In this document: positions 55,299 to 64,000 of the stretch, in pieces | Layout: each line of letters opens with the position of its first letter | How positions within the stretch are numbered: the stretch's first letter is position 1 | Assembly: GCF_041146795.1 (NCBI RefSeq) | Contig: NC_135170.1 | Location: 34,756 to 98,755, forward strand | Source of the DNA: Maylandia zebra | Taxonomy: Eukaryota; Chordata; Actinopteri; Cichliformes; Cichlidae | Reading direction: 5' to 3' | Length of the DNA: 64,000 nucleotides | The notes under the pieces: model-generated | Told to the model about the DNA's origin: nothing | The model's database searches: none | The model's input: only the letters and a program-made list of their open reading frames with translations | Program-made: the position numbers and the translations under genes

Positions 55299-57461
55299 CA
55301 GGAAGCGGATGGCCTTCTGGATGGGGAATTTAAATACAAGAAGAACATAGATGGGACAATAAACAAACGCGTTGTAATTTGCACTCACTGTAGTAAAGAG
55401 TTTCAATTTCACCGTTCAAATTCGACCTTAAAATACCACCTTAATGCCAAACACGCGTTTGTCGGGGCAGCAGCTTCACCCGGCCTGCGTCAGACCACTC
55501 TTAGTGAACGCAGGCCACTCGGTAAGTCTTCTTTGGACAAACTGACCGACAATATAGCCAAATGGATAGCAAAGGACTGCAGACCGCTAAGCATTGTGGA
55601 GGACAAGGGCTTTGCGGATGTTTTAAAGGTTGCATCTCAGGACGCGTCCTACAAGCCCCCAGCGAGAAGCACAATAACAATTCGAATCCACGAACTGTAT
55701 GAAACGGAGAAAAAGAAAAAAGAAGAGGCTTTAGTTCACACAGAATGCGTGGCTCTGACAGGAGACCACTGGACATCATTGAGTAATGACAATTACCTGG
55801 GAGTTACTGCGCATTTAATCACTGAAGCCTGGGGTCTGACATCCTTTGCGCTGACTATAATGAAAACGGAAGAGCGGCACTTTGCGGAGGCTTGTGCAGA
55901 GCAGTTCCAGACTGTTGCTCGCAGGTGGAGAATTGAGGAGAAGGTGACAACAGTAGGCACGGACAGTGCGCGCAATATGATCGCCGCGGCTCGCATCATG
56001 CCATTCAATCACATGCCGTGTACCGCGCACATTCTACAGAGATGCATCACAGTGAGTCTCGCAGACAGTGGCTTTGTCACTGCGCTGGCCAAATGCCGCA
56101 AAATTGTTGGCCATTTTAAGCACAGCCCAGCAAACACAGCAGAGCTGAACGCAGAGCAGGTGTCACTGGGGCGCAAGCAGGAGCCGTTGGCCCAGGACGT
56201 GCCTACGCGCTGGAACTCCACGCTGGAGATGGTGAAGCGCTTGATCCGCAACCAAACTGCAGTAACCGCGACTCTGGATAAACAAAAGCATAAACTTGTC
56301 CTCCTGACGCCTCCAGAGTGGGACAAACTCCAGAGACTGGAGACACTTCTAGAGCCCTGCAGGTGAGCCTGTCATTGTGACCATAATTGTAGGTTTAGAT
56401 TAAATGTATCAAACATACATCTTAAATCAGTTTTGTTATTATGAAAATGTCTTATTTAAAAAATAAATGAAATCAAATATTTTATTAATATTACCTAGTA
56501 TTAAAAAGCTTTTTTTAATTTGCTGTCTTATCTGTGTGTGTGTGTGTGTGTGTAAATGGCCTGCATTTGTATAGCGCTTTTCTAGTCCATAGGACCCCAA
56601 AGCGCTTTACACTACATTCAGTCATTCACCCATTCACGCACACATTCACACACTGGCGATGGCAAGCTACATTGTAGCCACAGCTGCCCTGGGGCGCACT
56701 GACAGAGGCGAGGCTGCCGGACACAGGCGCCACCGGGCCCTCTGACCACCACCAGTAGGCAAACACGGGGTTAGTATCTTGCCCAAGGATATTTGGCATG
56801 CAGCCAGGAGGCAGCCTGGGATCGAACCACCGACCTTCTGATTAGTGGCTGACCTGCTCTGCCACCTGAGCTACAGCCACCCCATGTGTGTATGTGTGTA
56901 TTCCACTGCAGATATGTGACTGAACTGCTGGGAGGAGAGGCCTACGTCTCCTGCTCTGTAGTTCTACCAGCCTTCTGCCACCTGCGCCGTGTCATGGAAG
57001 TAACTGATGAGGACCCTGCATATGTGGTGAGGTTTAAAGAGAAGTTTAAGGAAGACCTTGCTTCCCGCCAGGAACATACCAACTATGCATGGCTCCAGAT
57101 CGCAACTGCACTGGACCCACGTTTTAAAGACCTACGCAGTGTGCCCAAGACTGACAGAGAAGCAGTGTGGACCACACTGGCAGGCATGCTGCATGAAGAC
57201 TCTCCTAGAAGATCACACACTGCAGAAGAAGGTCCAGCCAAGAAGAGGCTGAGCCTGCTGCAGATGGACTCTGACTCTGAGTCAGAGGAGGAGGTACAGC
57301 AGGACAGAGCCATACAGCGCTACAGAGCAGAGCCCTGCACTGCCTTAGAGGACTGTCCCTTACAGTGGTGGGCAGCTCATGCAGGAGCCCACAGCCAGCT
57401 GGCCCGCCTTGCTCGCAGATACCTGGCCACTCCTGCCTCCACATTTTGCCTGTTGAATTAG
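55299..57461 (+). pseudogene. hAT (ZBED1-like) transposase, two exons, truncated C-terminus
   Basis: Exon 1 (first Met at 55269 or 55299) runs to about 56362 and exon 2 from about 56913 to the stop at 57461. They join as LLEPCR/YVTELLGG across a GT-AG intron. Residues 25-65 form a BED zinc finger (CTHCSKEF...HLNAKH). The RNase-H-like core includes LTGDHWTS, TVGTDSARNM and CTAHILQRC, and exon 2 has ATALDPRFKDL. The protein should end in the hAT dimerisation region after RRYLATPAS, but here it goes straight to TFCLLN-stop. The C-terminal 40-50 residues are deleted, probably abolishing activity. Confidence 0.85.
56552..56883 (-). mobile_element. tRNA-derived SINE (copy 2) in the hAT transposase intron
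   Basis: On the minus strand it starts GGGGTGGCTGTAGCTCAGG (A box), has a B box GGTTCGATCCC (inverse of about 56819-56829), and ends GCCATTTAC next to a (TG)n tract. It is longer than the copy at 11181. It lies inside the intron, so the transposase frame was not broken. Confidence 0.8.
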
Positions 57462-58556
57462 GCCTATGTTCTGTGAACTTGAAGATGTATATGGATAAAA
57501 CAATGTGCTAGATTTAAACGGGTGGAAAACATTCAGTAAAAATCCCTCACAATTATTTGAAGCCCTGTTCTGCTTGTACTGCTTGTACTCACAATTAATA
57601 ATAAATAAAACAAACAAGTGTGTTAAAAACCACTATCTGTCCCGATTTTTACACATATATACACACATATACACATATATTTCGAGTTGCGATTAATACA
57701 TTTTTAGGCTGTGATTAATTCGCTTCCAGCACAACACCCAGCCTACGTCAGACCACGCTGAGTGAACGCAGGCCACTCAGCGTGGTCTTAGCATTAAATA
57801 ACACTAACAAGTGTGTAAAAATCCGCTATCTGTCCGTATGTTTGCACACATTTTGGTCATATTTCGAGTTGTGATTAATCATGATTAATTAATTTTTAGG
57901 CTGTGATTAATCTGATTAAAAATTTTAATCATTTGACAGCCCTAATTATATTATATTATATTATATTATATTATATTATATTATATTATATTATATTATA
58001 GTGCAAACAGTGCAGGCTTCAGCTCTGGGGAACAAGCTGTTCCTCAGTTTGGGTGGATTCCGTCACTCACAGCGTTGTTAGCCCTCTTGTGCGCGCAGAC
58101 TGCAACCCCCCCACTGTGCTTTGCCCTGATATCTGCAGTGTGAGGTTGGATCGCTCATTCTCATCCTCACACTGATGCCACTTATTTCGGTCTTTGTTTG
58201 ACATAAAAGGGCATATTTGTCACTTTATTGCAACTATATTTGCACTCTTGAGCTCCTTCATTCACTGACTGATCATAAAGTTATTACTTGCGTTATGTAT
58301 TCATCCGTTTGAACATAATTAATGAAGCCACATGTAATCACTAAAATTTGTATTTTGGGTACAATAAGAGAGTTTCAGATGGAATGCTGTTTTGTTTTGT
58401 TTAAATTTCACCAACTTGCTGATGCCCACGGTTGTGAGTGCGGCTTCTTGCTGTACATGGGTGGATGGTTGTAAATCACATCACAGATGCCAAAAACCTC
58501 TCAAACCAAGCCCCCTTGCCGGTGATGCTGTGCGCAACCTCGTGACGGAGTCAAGC

Positions 58557-58835
58557 ATATTCAAAACACCCCCTCACCTCCCGTGTCAAACTCAAATGTC
58601 AGCCTATTTCATGTGTCACTTTTGGAGCAGTTGCCATCCCGACGAGCCATGGAGAAGTTCGTGTTTGTGTTATTTTACTTATTTGGTGTTCTGGTGTGTT
58701 TGGGCACCGGTCAGCACCATCGTGTTGAGCACGTGTTGGACCGTGGACACACCGGATTCAGTGGGAGAATAACGGTCAGGTGTACAGTTTACTGAGCACT
58801 GGGACTCAGTATCGTTTACCAGCACAGACACGGAG
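58557..58835 (+). other. Short stretch with a signal-peptide-like mini-ORF
   Basis: From 58650 the sequence encodes MEKFVFVLFYLFGVLVCLGTG, an N-terminus shaped like a signal peptide, followed by a possible donor (CACCG|GTCAGC) or, if read through, a stop after 49 codons. This could be a leader exon of a secreted protein, but no following exon was found. It lies just outside the palindrome arm. Confidence 0.25.
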
Positions 58836-59683
58836 ACGCGCTCAGCTTCTATTGAGAGCAAACAACCAAGTGAACCCTCCGGCTGCGTCCAGTAGACGAG
58901 ACACACCGTCTGGGCCGGGAGCTTTCCGAGCATTCAGACTCTTAAACTGCTTCCTCGCATCTGCTTCATGAATATGAAGGGTTGTGGTGGGAGGAGGTGG
59001 TGTGAAATCCTCTTTTGTGTGGGGTGAGGAGGGGGGTGTTGTAAAAGTCCCCAAGAGCAATGATGAGAGAGTCCGGGAATGTCCGCTCCATGTGCAGTAT
59101 CTGCTCCGCGAGTGCGCACTGAGCTGCCTGCGCATCCGCATCTGGCGGGATGTAAACAGCGGCCAAGATGAATGAAGCAAACTCCCGCGGAGAATAAAAC
59201 GGTTTGCAGTGAATAAAAAGGTATTCCAGAGAGGAAGAGCAGTGCTGAGCAATCACTGTTACATCTGTGCACCAGCCACTATTAATGTAGAAGCAGACAC
59301 GTCCACCTGTGGTCTTACCAGAGAGAGAGGCCTGCCGGTCCGCGCGCAGCAGATGAAAGCCCTCCAGCTTGAGCGCGCTGTCCGGGATGTCCTCACAGAG
59401 CCACGACTCCGTAAAACACAAGACACAGGAGGAGGCAACGTCTCTGTTCATGCTTCTCATCAGGGCCAGCTCGTCCATCTCATTCCTGAGTGAGCGTACG
59501 TTGGAAAGGAAGATCCCAGGAAGAGCAGTTCGCAGTCCGCGTCTCCTCAGACGCACGAGTGCGCCGGCTCGCTTTCCTCGCTTTCGGCGTCTCACTTTCC
59601 TGATCAGAGTCTGCAGTAAATCTGCCGCAGATGCGACAAATATTGGAAGTAAATCCACAGGTGTTGTAGTCCTGTAGTTAAAT
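58836..59683 (-). mobile_element. APE-type LINE fragment with internal deletion
   Basis: On the minus strand, 59658 downward encodes an endonuclease domain (LSNVRSLRNEMDEL, CFTESWLCEDIPD, GGRVCFYIN, AVYIPPDADA, ALGDF). It then jumps, across a deletion, to the start of the reverse transcriptase ([18 protein letters not shown]). The join lies near 59015-58970. It is related in type to the LINE at 42034 but is another copy. Its 5' end is lost in the assembly gap. Confidence 0.78.
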
Positions 59684-59783
59684 NNNNNNNNNNNNNNNNN
59701 NNNNNNNNNNNNNNNNNNNNNNNNNNNNNNNNNNNNNNNNNNNNNNNNNNNNNNNNNNNNNNNNNNNNNNNNNNNNNNNNNNN
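59684..59783. other. Assembly gap (100 N)
   Basis: Exactly 100 N at the edge of a LINE. Distance and orientation between the palindrome block and the IGHV segments are therefore scaffolding inferences. Confidence 0.99.
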
Positions 59784-60106
59784 TAGTGTTAAAGAAGGCT
59801 TTGTGCTGCCACAGGCTGTTAGTAAATCTGGCACTAAATGTTCTTTCTTGAATGATAACCAGCTGTTCCTATTTATATGACCTGCATAAAACAAACACGT
59901 TATAAGAAAGTAAGAAATCATTTTGTTGTCCATCTACTGTGATTAGTAGTTTCAAGATGGTGAGCACAACCAGACTGTCAAGGAGAGCAGTGTAAGGTTG
60001 TTGCGATTCTTAGCACACCGCTCATCCTTATCGATTTTTGGACCCACCTTTCCCTAACCTAGATCACGTTGTCAGTGAGATCAGGGAAAAGCTAGAGGCG
60101 GAGTCA

Positions 60107-60114
60107 ATGCAAAG
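60107..60114 (+). promoter_or_regulatory. Octamer-like promoter element of the IGHV gene
   Basis: ATGCAAAG lies about 75 bp before the leader ATG and differs by one base from the immunoglobulin octamer ATGCAAAT. Position and orientation fit a V-gene promoter. Confidence 0.45.
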
Positions 60115-60186
60115 CACTGATAGCTTCTATCTCTTTATGTCTGACTGTAGCGATGAGGACAGAGAACAGTGGACTCACAGCCTGAC

Positions 60187-60632
60187 ATGATGGACTGTAG
60201 GACAGGACTGCTATTCTTAACTCTCTGCTTTGCAGGTGAAAAGCTTTGTTGATGATAATCTAAAATTATATTTTGGGCCATCCTTTTTAAGTTGTGCATT
60301 TGTCATTGTGTTTCTCTTTACTGGGGCAGGTGTTAATGGTCAGACTCTGACAGAATCTGAACCAGCAGTTAAACAACCTGGTCAGTCTCACAGATTGACC
60401 TGTTCAACATCCGGATTCACACTGAGCAGCTACTGGATTCACTGGGTCAGACAGGCTCCTGGAAAAGGCCTGGAGTGGATTGCTGCTGATACTAGCAGTA
60501 GCACCAATTACTATTCACAGTCAGTCCGAGGCAGGTTTACTGTCTCCAGAGACAACAGCAGACAGCAGCTGTATCTGCAGATGAACAGCCTGAAGACTGA
60601 AGATTCTGCTGTTTATTATTGTGCTCGAGACT
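60187..60632 (+). CDS. Immunoglobulin heavy-chain V segment, apparently functional
   Basis: The leader exon (60187-60235) encodes [16 protein letters not shown]. It splices at G|GTGAA to an exon beginning at 60330 that completes the leader (GVNG). The V domain starts [10 protein letters not shown]. Framework cysteine 1 is in LTCSTSGF, the conserved Trp in [15 protein letters not shown], and framework 3 reads [20 protein letters not shown], then SAVYYCAR. A recombination signal follows at once. No stop or frameshift is seen. Long FR2 and FR3 matches and the 23-bp-spacer RSS mark it as IGHV, not a light chain or TCR segment. It would need V(D)J joining for expression. Confidence 0.95.
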
Positions 60633-60671
60633 CACAGTGACAGAAGTGGCTGAGCAGCTGTGCAAAATCCT
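60633..60671 (+). promoter_or_regulatory. 23-bp-spacer recombination signal sequence of IGHV
   Basis: Consensus heptamer CACAGTG (60633-60639), a 23-bp spacer, and nonamer CAAAATCCT (60663-60671), close to ACAAAAACC. It directly follows the V coding end. Confidence 0.92.
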
Positions 60672-61565
60672 ACACAACTTATTACATCCACTCATATATA
60701 ATGGTCCATTCAGTTATAATTATTGGATGTCACATTGTCCTGTCAGTGTTATGTTCACTTTCTTCCTCTTAAATTTAGAGTTGTATGGGAATGCAAAGTG
60801 AGCCTGTACTTATGTTTATGTTTTGCTCACCCTTCACTTCCAATAAAGTAAAACATATATTTAAAAAATTCCAAACACTATTCTTACAAACAATTTAGGG
60901 TATAATTATCTATCATATATCAATTTTCTATCATACCATATCGTAAAGTACTTAGAGACTCTGTATTTGGAATACCAAATTGCTCCTGTAGAGGGAGCTC
61001 TATGCAAACGTTTCCTCCTTTATAAACACATCATTAACATCACAAGAAATGACAAAATACAGATAGAGCTTAGCAGCTAGCCAACAAAATTTTGGCCATT
61101 TGCTCAACATAGCAGTCAGTGAAGTGCATACATCTTCTATTTGAATGTGTAATAAGAGTGATCTTATATGGTAATGTGTGGTATATATAAGTCCCCCCAA
61201 ACACAAGGTGTTCAACCACTGCAATTACAGCTACACTGTAAAATTGGCTTCCAGATATTAAACAATGACTCAGCCTTCACTTGTACTTGTTGAGGATGCG
61301 AATAAAGCCTGTAAGCACTATTGTCTAATTCAAAAACTGAAAAATGGGACATTGTTTGAATTAAAATCTCAACAAATAAATTAGTTAAAGAGTATCGAGT
61401 TATCAAATCATTAACTACACTATATATCATAGGAAAATCATTGCCAAGTCTACATCAGCACTGTCCTTTCTGTGAGGAGGAATCAGTGCAAAACATGGAT
61501 ATCTTAGACCTACTTCTGGACCTACATCCAGGAAGGATGACAGTGGAGTGGTCACACACTTTGAC
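60672..61565. other. Spacer between IGHV segments
   Basis: AT-rich non-coding sequence with no recognised gene or repeat. Confidence 0.45.
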
Positions 61566-62188
61566 ATGATGGACATTAGGACAAGACTGATGCTTTTTAT
61601 CACTTTCTGGGCAGGTGAAGCATTTCACTGTTACTGAGTTATATTTGCCACTGAAAAGTAACCAAATCATAGTAAGTGACTCTTTTTCTTTTTTGACAGG
61701 TGTTGATGGTCAGCCTCTGAGACAATTTGAACCACAGACTGACATGTACAGGTTCTAGATTCACATTCAGTGACTATTATGTGAACTGGATCAAACAGGC
61801 TCCTGTAAAAGGACTAGAGTCATAGCTGGACTGGCCATCGGGCATACCGGGCATTTGCCCGGTGGGCCGCTGGCGATTTTTTGTTTCTATGGGCCGATGG
61901 ATTTATTTTTTTTTAGGAAGGGTATATATAATGAAAGGTGTTGGATTGGCCAATTGGTCATGATCGACTCTAGGCTGGACCAATTACAGCCGAGGAGGCT
62001 GGATGCACCCTCCCCCTTGTTTAGCAATCACGTGATTTTCGCGCATTGCATGCCGGGAACTCGTGGCAAAACAATCCAAGTACCGCATCAAATGCAAGCA
62101 TTTGCAGCACGTTCATTCTCCGGTTCCAATACCTTCTTGTTTTTTCTTTGCCGCACAAAAAAGGAATGTGCAAAACAAAAGGAGAACA

Positions 62189-62483
62189 ATGCCGTACAAA
62201 GACAGACTCGACGAAAAGACAAAGAAAAGATACGAGGAAAAAATCCAAGGAGTGAAAGGGTCAGACCCTTACGAGCACACAGAGTGGACAAAAGACGTCA
62301 GTGTGCTGCCCAACTTTCACCACGCTCAGATTTATAATTATACGGTTCTTGGAGTGAGTGCATGCACTCTTGAAGTTTAGTAACTTCAGGTCACTGCAAC
62401 AAGCCCAGGTACAGTTTACCGACGGATGGGTACAGGACCTTGAAATGCACCCTGTAGAACGAAAGACCATCGTATGAACAAAG
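62189..62483 (+). pseudogene. Conserved N-terminal exon carried by the transposon (decayed)
   Basis: From ATG at 62189 the frame reads MPYKDRLDEKTKKRYEEKI, DPYEHTEWTKDVSVLP and NFHHAQIYNYTVLGVSA. It hits a stop at 62380 through a one-base shift and continues in the next frame as FRSLQQAQVQFTDGWVQDLEMHPVERKTIV, then TGA and a splice donor (AAAG|GTAAG). I recall this N-terminus from fish multi-copy proteins that go on to SWIM-type zinc fingers and YqaJ-type nuclease domains. That memory needs checking. The rest of the gene is absent. Confidence 0.5.
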
Positions 62484-62978
62484 GTAAGTTTACCAGTCTC
62501 ACAAATCGTCGTCATAAACACACATTCATTAACCGTTTATTAATATAACCTTTGAGCTCAACGGTAATTAATTAGTAGTGGAAATAATTTCTGGTTGCAT
62601 TACAGAAATGTAGCAATGACAATAATATTGTATGTTGTAATCGTACTGGACAATTAGTGATACAAAACAACTGTTTTATCCTGTGAATAAAAGTATATGG
62701 TTTTGTCAATGTACCATGGTAATAACAGAAGCGAAACGCAATATTGTGTCAGGACAATTCACTATTTATGCACAATAAACAAAGGAGCATAGCACGACAA
62801 TTTCTGTTCAGCGCCAGACTTGCTTGTAACCTATATCACCAATTATGTTAAGAAAAATGACGTATTAACTACTACAAAACTCTGACCTTTGTGGGAATGC
62901 TTGGAGCAGACTAACATGTGAGCTGGAGTGTTCTGAGACGTTATATTTGGTATATCCAGACCATCCGTCGGCTCTTAC

Positions 62979-63113
62979 TTCGGAAACATGGCTTAAAAAA
63001 TTTCTCTTCAACAACGTAATCCGATAAAAAAAAAAGATCTCTTTACCCGTCGGCTTCCCGTGGCTGTCATGCGACCGGCTATTGCAGTTAATAATACAAC
63101 AGCTTCTTGCCAT
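62979..63113 (-). pseudogene. THAP-like N-terminal exon in the transposon
   Basis: Reads MARSCCIINCNSRSHDSHGKP and then KEIFFFYRITLLKRNFLSHVSE, ending at a donor GAA|GTAAGA. The CxxxC start, the Arg after it and the FYRI strand fit the first half of a THAP C2CH zinc finger, a DNA-binding domain found in P-element transposases and related proteins. Three Phe codons in a row come from a T-run that may hide an indel. The second half (C, H and the AVPTIF box) is not in the element. Confidence 0.55.
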
Positions 63114-63454
63114 TTTTTGGGTTTCTTTTTATAGCTGTGTAACTGAGTTCAATTGAAAGCCTGCGTGCGCTAGTACCTCTTGCCACAAGTTCCCAGAATC
63201 CTTTGCGGTTTTACCCCTGAATGACGTCACATTTTCAATCTTTATCCTGGTGGGCCGGTCTCTAGTCAAAATGCCCGGGCCGATTTTTTGTCCCAGTCCA
63301 GCCCTGACTAGAGTGTGTTACATCTGTTCATTACTACCACAGAACTTACTACTCTCAGTCAGGTCAAGGTCGGTTTACCATCTCCAGGGACAATAACAAA
63401 CAGCAGGTGTATCTGTAGATGAACAGTCTGCTTTTTATTACTGTGCTTGAGAGT

Positions 63455-63493
63455 CACAGTGACTGACTCTAGCTGAGCAGCTGTACAAAATCC
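63455..63493 (+). promoter_or_regulatory. 23-bp-spacer RSS of the IGHV pseudogene
   Basis: Heptamer CACAGTG (63455-63461), 23-bp spacer, nonamer ACAAAATCC (63485-63493). It is well preserved although the V gene is dead. Confidence 0.88.
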
Positions 63494-63904
63494 CCTGCTT
63501 GTTTCTGTTGTGTTAATACCTTTTGAGAAAGTATAATGTGTTTATTGTATCTTTAGTTGTTGTCGTTTCTGATGAAAAACACAGAAAAAGATAATTATCA
63601 CCCAAAAACAAAAACATAAAATACATCAATTAACACAGTATCTGTGCATTAACTGGCAACTACAGTATGATTTAAGTAAAAAAGTAAAATATGTAATTGT
63701 GCCTTATTTATTTATTTATTTATTTATTTATTTTACCTGAGGAGTACTTACAGTGGCACTTACATAATAAACACTGACCATAACTGAATGGTAATGAATC
63801 TCCTTCAAGGGTTAAATAGACATCAAATAGTTTTATTCTCACAGTTTTTGAGATGTACTTTCACACATTCAAACTCTTCTTTCTCACAAATGTACATGTG
63901 AAAA
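63494..63904. other. Spacer before the third IGHV, with (TTTA)n run
   Basis: Non-coding and AT-rich, with a TTTA microsatellite at about 63708-63735. It probably contains the promoter of the next V segment; no clear octamer was picked out. Confidence 0.4.
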
Positions 63905-63941
63905 ATGAGCTCAGCTCTGTTACTGCTCTTAGCAGCTGGAT
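63905..63941 (+). CDS. Leader exon of a further IGHV segment (cut by window end)
   Basis: ATG at 63905 encodes MSSALLLLLAAG and one further base, followed by a GTGAGT donor. Length, hydrophobic content and splice phase (one base into a codon) are those of an immunoglobulin V leader, and the strand matches the two V segments upstream. The V exon lies outside the window. Confidence 0.65.
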
Positions 63942-64000
63942 GTGAGTCTCTACATTTGTCATAGTCAGTTGTTGATATTTGTTATTCAACTAGATATTTG

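Larger units (their letters stand above)
55151..57944 (+). mobile_element. hAT transposon with BED-finger transposase (ZBED1-like)
   Basis: The ends are TATAGCTGTCGAAATTAACG and the inverse of TTTGACAGCCCTA, i.e. worn versions of CAGGGCTGTC, the common hAT terminus. The 8-bp ATTATATT flanks both sides (55143-55150 and 57945-57952), though inside an ATATT microsatellite this is weak proof. Near the 3' end are two partial copies of AACAAGTGTGTTAAAAA-CC-CTATCTGTCC (57612 and 57806). Between them, 57735-57775 is a copy of exon-1 sequence (55483-55523), indicating faulty repair. Confidence 0.88.
53262..58549. repeat. Right arm of the large inverted duplication (with hAT insertion)
   Basis: Inverse of 47268-50403, interrupted by the hAT element at 55151-57944. 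The outer end CAACCTCGTGAC (58549) mirrors 47268. The (ATATT)n tract into which the hAT inserted corresponds to the (AATAT)n run at 47825-47860 in the left arm. Confidence 0.88.
61821..63306. mobile_element. DNA transposon with THAP-like and second conserved exon, 8-bp TSD
   Basis: A 1486-bp element with ends CATAGCTGGACTGG and the inverse of CCAGTCCAGCCCTG. It is flanked by an exact 8-bp duplication ACTAGAGT (61813-61820 and 63307-63314) in an otherwise recognisable V gene, so the borders are certain. An 8-bp duplication fits hAT or P superfamilies, and the THAP-like exon favours P-like. Two first exons point inward from the two ends with nothing complete between them, so this is an internally deleted derivative of a larger element. 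Related termini occur at 12435-13114 and 41394. Confidence 0.85.
61566..63454 (+). pseudogene. IGHV pseudogene split by a transposon
   Basis: The leader exon (61566-61614) encodes MMDIRTRLMLFITFWA and splices to 61700. Framework 1 carries a deletion with frameshift after LRQFEP, shown by the V signature reappearing in another frame ([21 protein letters not shown]). The codons after KGLE are then interrupted by a 1.49-kb element. After it, YYSQSGQGRFTISRDNNKQQVYL is followed by TAG, and part of framework 3 before the YYC region is deleted. An RSS with a 23-bp spacer survives. It is non-functional from several independent lesions. Confidence 0.93.

Noticed and set aside
63708..63735. Possible CRISPR-like or regularly spaced repeat
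   Set aside because: It is a plain TTTA microsatellite; no direct-repeat and spacer arrays occur anywhere in this eukaryotic window.

Overview
The window is nuclear DNA from a ray-finned fish, most likely a percomorph (possibly a cichlid, by inference). It has GT-AG multi-exon genes with vertebrate proteins, immunoglobulin heavy-chain V segments, and fish-type L2, RTE, R4/Rex6, Tc1, hAT, tRNA-SINE and solo-LTR repeats. Two runs of exactly 100 N (17767-17866 and 59684-59783) are scaffold gaps, so order and distance across them are not proven.

Layout. Bases 1-15110 are almost entirely repeats: an L2-type 3' end, an RTE-type fragment, a solo LTR, an R4/Rex6-type LINE split by a Tc1 element and a second insert, a foldback inverted repeat with nested elements, and an 8-bp-TSD MITE. 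A GC-rich possible promoter or 5' exon lies near 15400-15618. dhrs7b (an SDR-family reductase) occupies 20500-24640 on the + strand in six coding exons. It carries a frameshift in exon 2 and an in-frame TGA in exon 5. cramp1 (a SANT-domain chromatin regulator) runs on the - strand from 38255 to 27548 in 18 recognised coding exons. Its first coding exon was not found, its seventh intron here holds an intact Tc1 transposon, and its penultimate exon has a one-base frame error. The two genes are convergent.

Bases 40400-59700 are a second repeat-rich block. It has a decayed APE-type LINE, then a large inverted duplication (arms about 47268-50403 and 53262-58549). The arms carry an unfamiliar intronless coiled-coil ORF ending in an L2-like 3' tail. 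Later insertions sit in one arm only: a solo LTR in the left arm and a ZBED-type hAT transposon in the right arm, so they postdate the duplication. The spacer contains a further LTR, a solo LTR of another family and inverted copies of a dispersed repeat.

Bases 60100-64000 enter an immunoglobulin heavy-chain V cluster, all on the + strand: one apparently intact IGHV with a 23-RSS, one IGHV pseudogene split by a 1.49-kb transposon with an 8-bp target duplication, and the leader exon of a third IGHV cut by the window end. That transposon keeps a THAP-like exon at one end and an unrelated conserved exon at the other, facing each other. It is the most unusual element here.

All homology calls come from reading translated sequence against remembered families; no database search was run.
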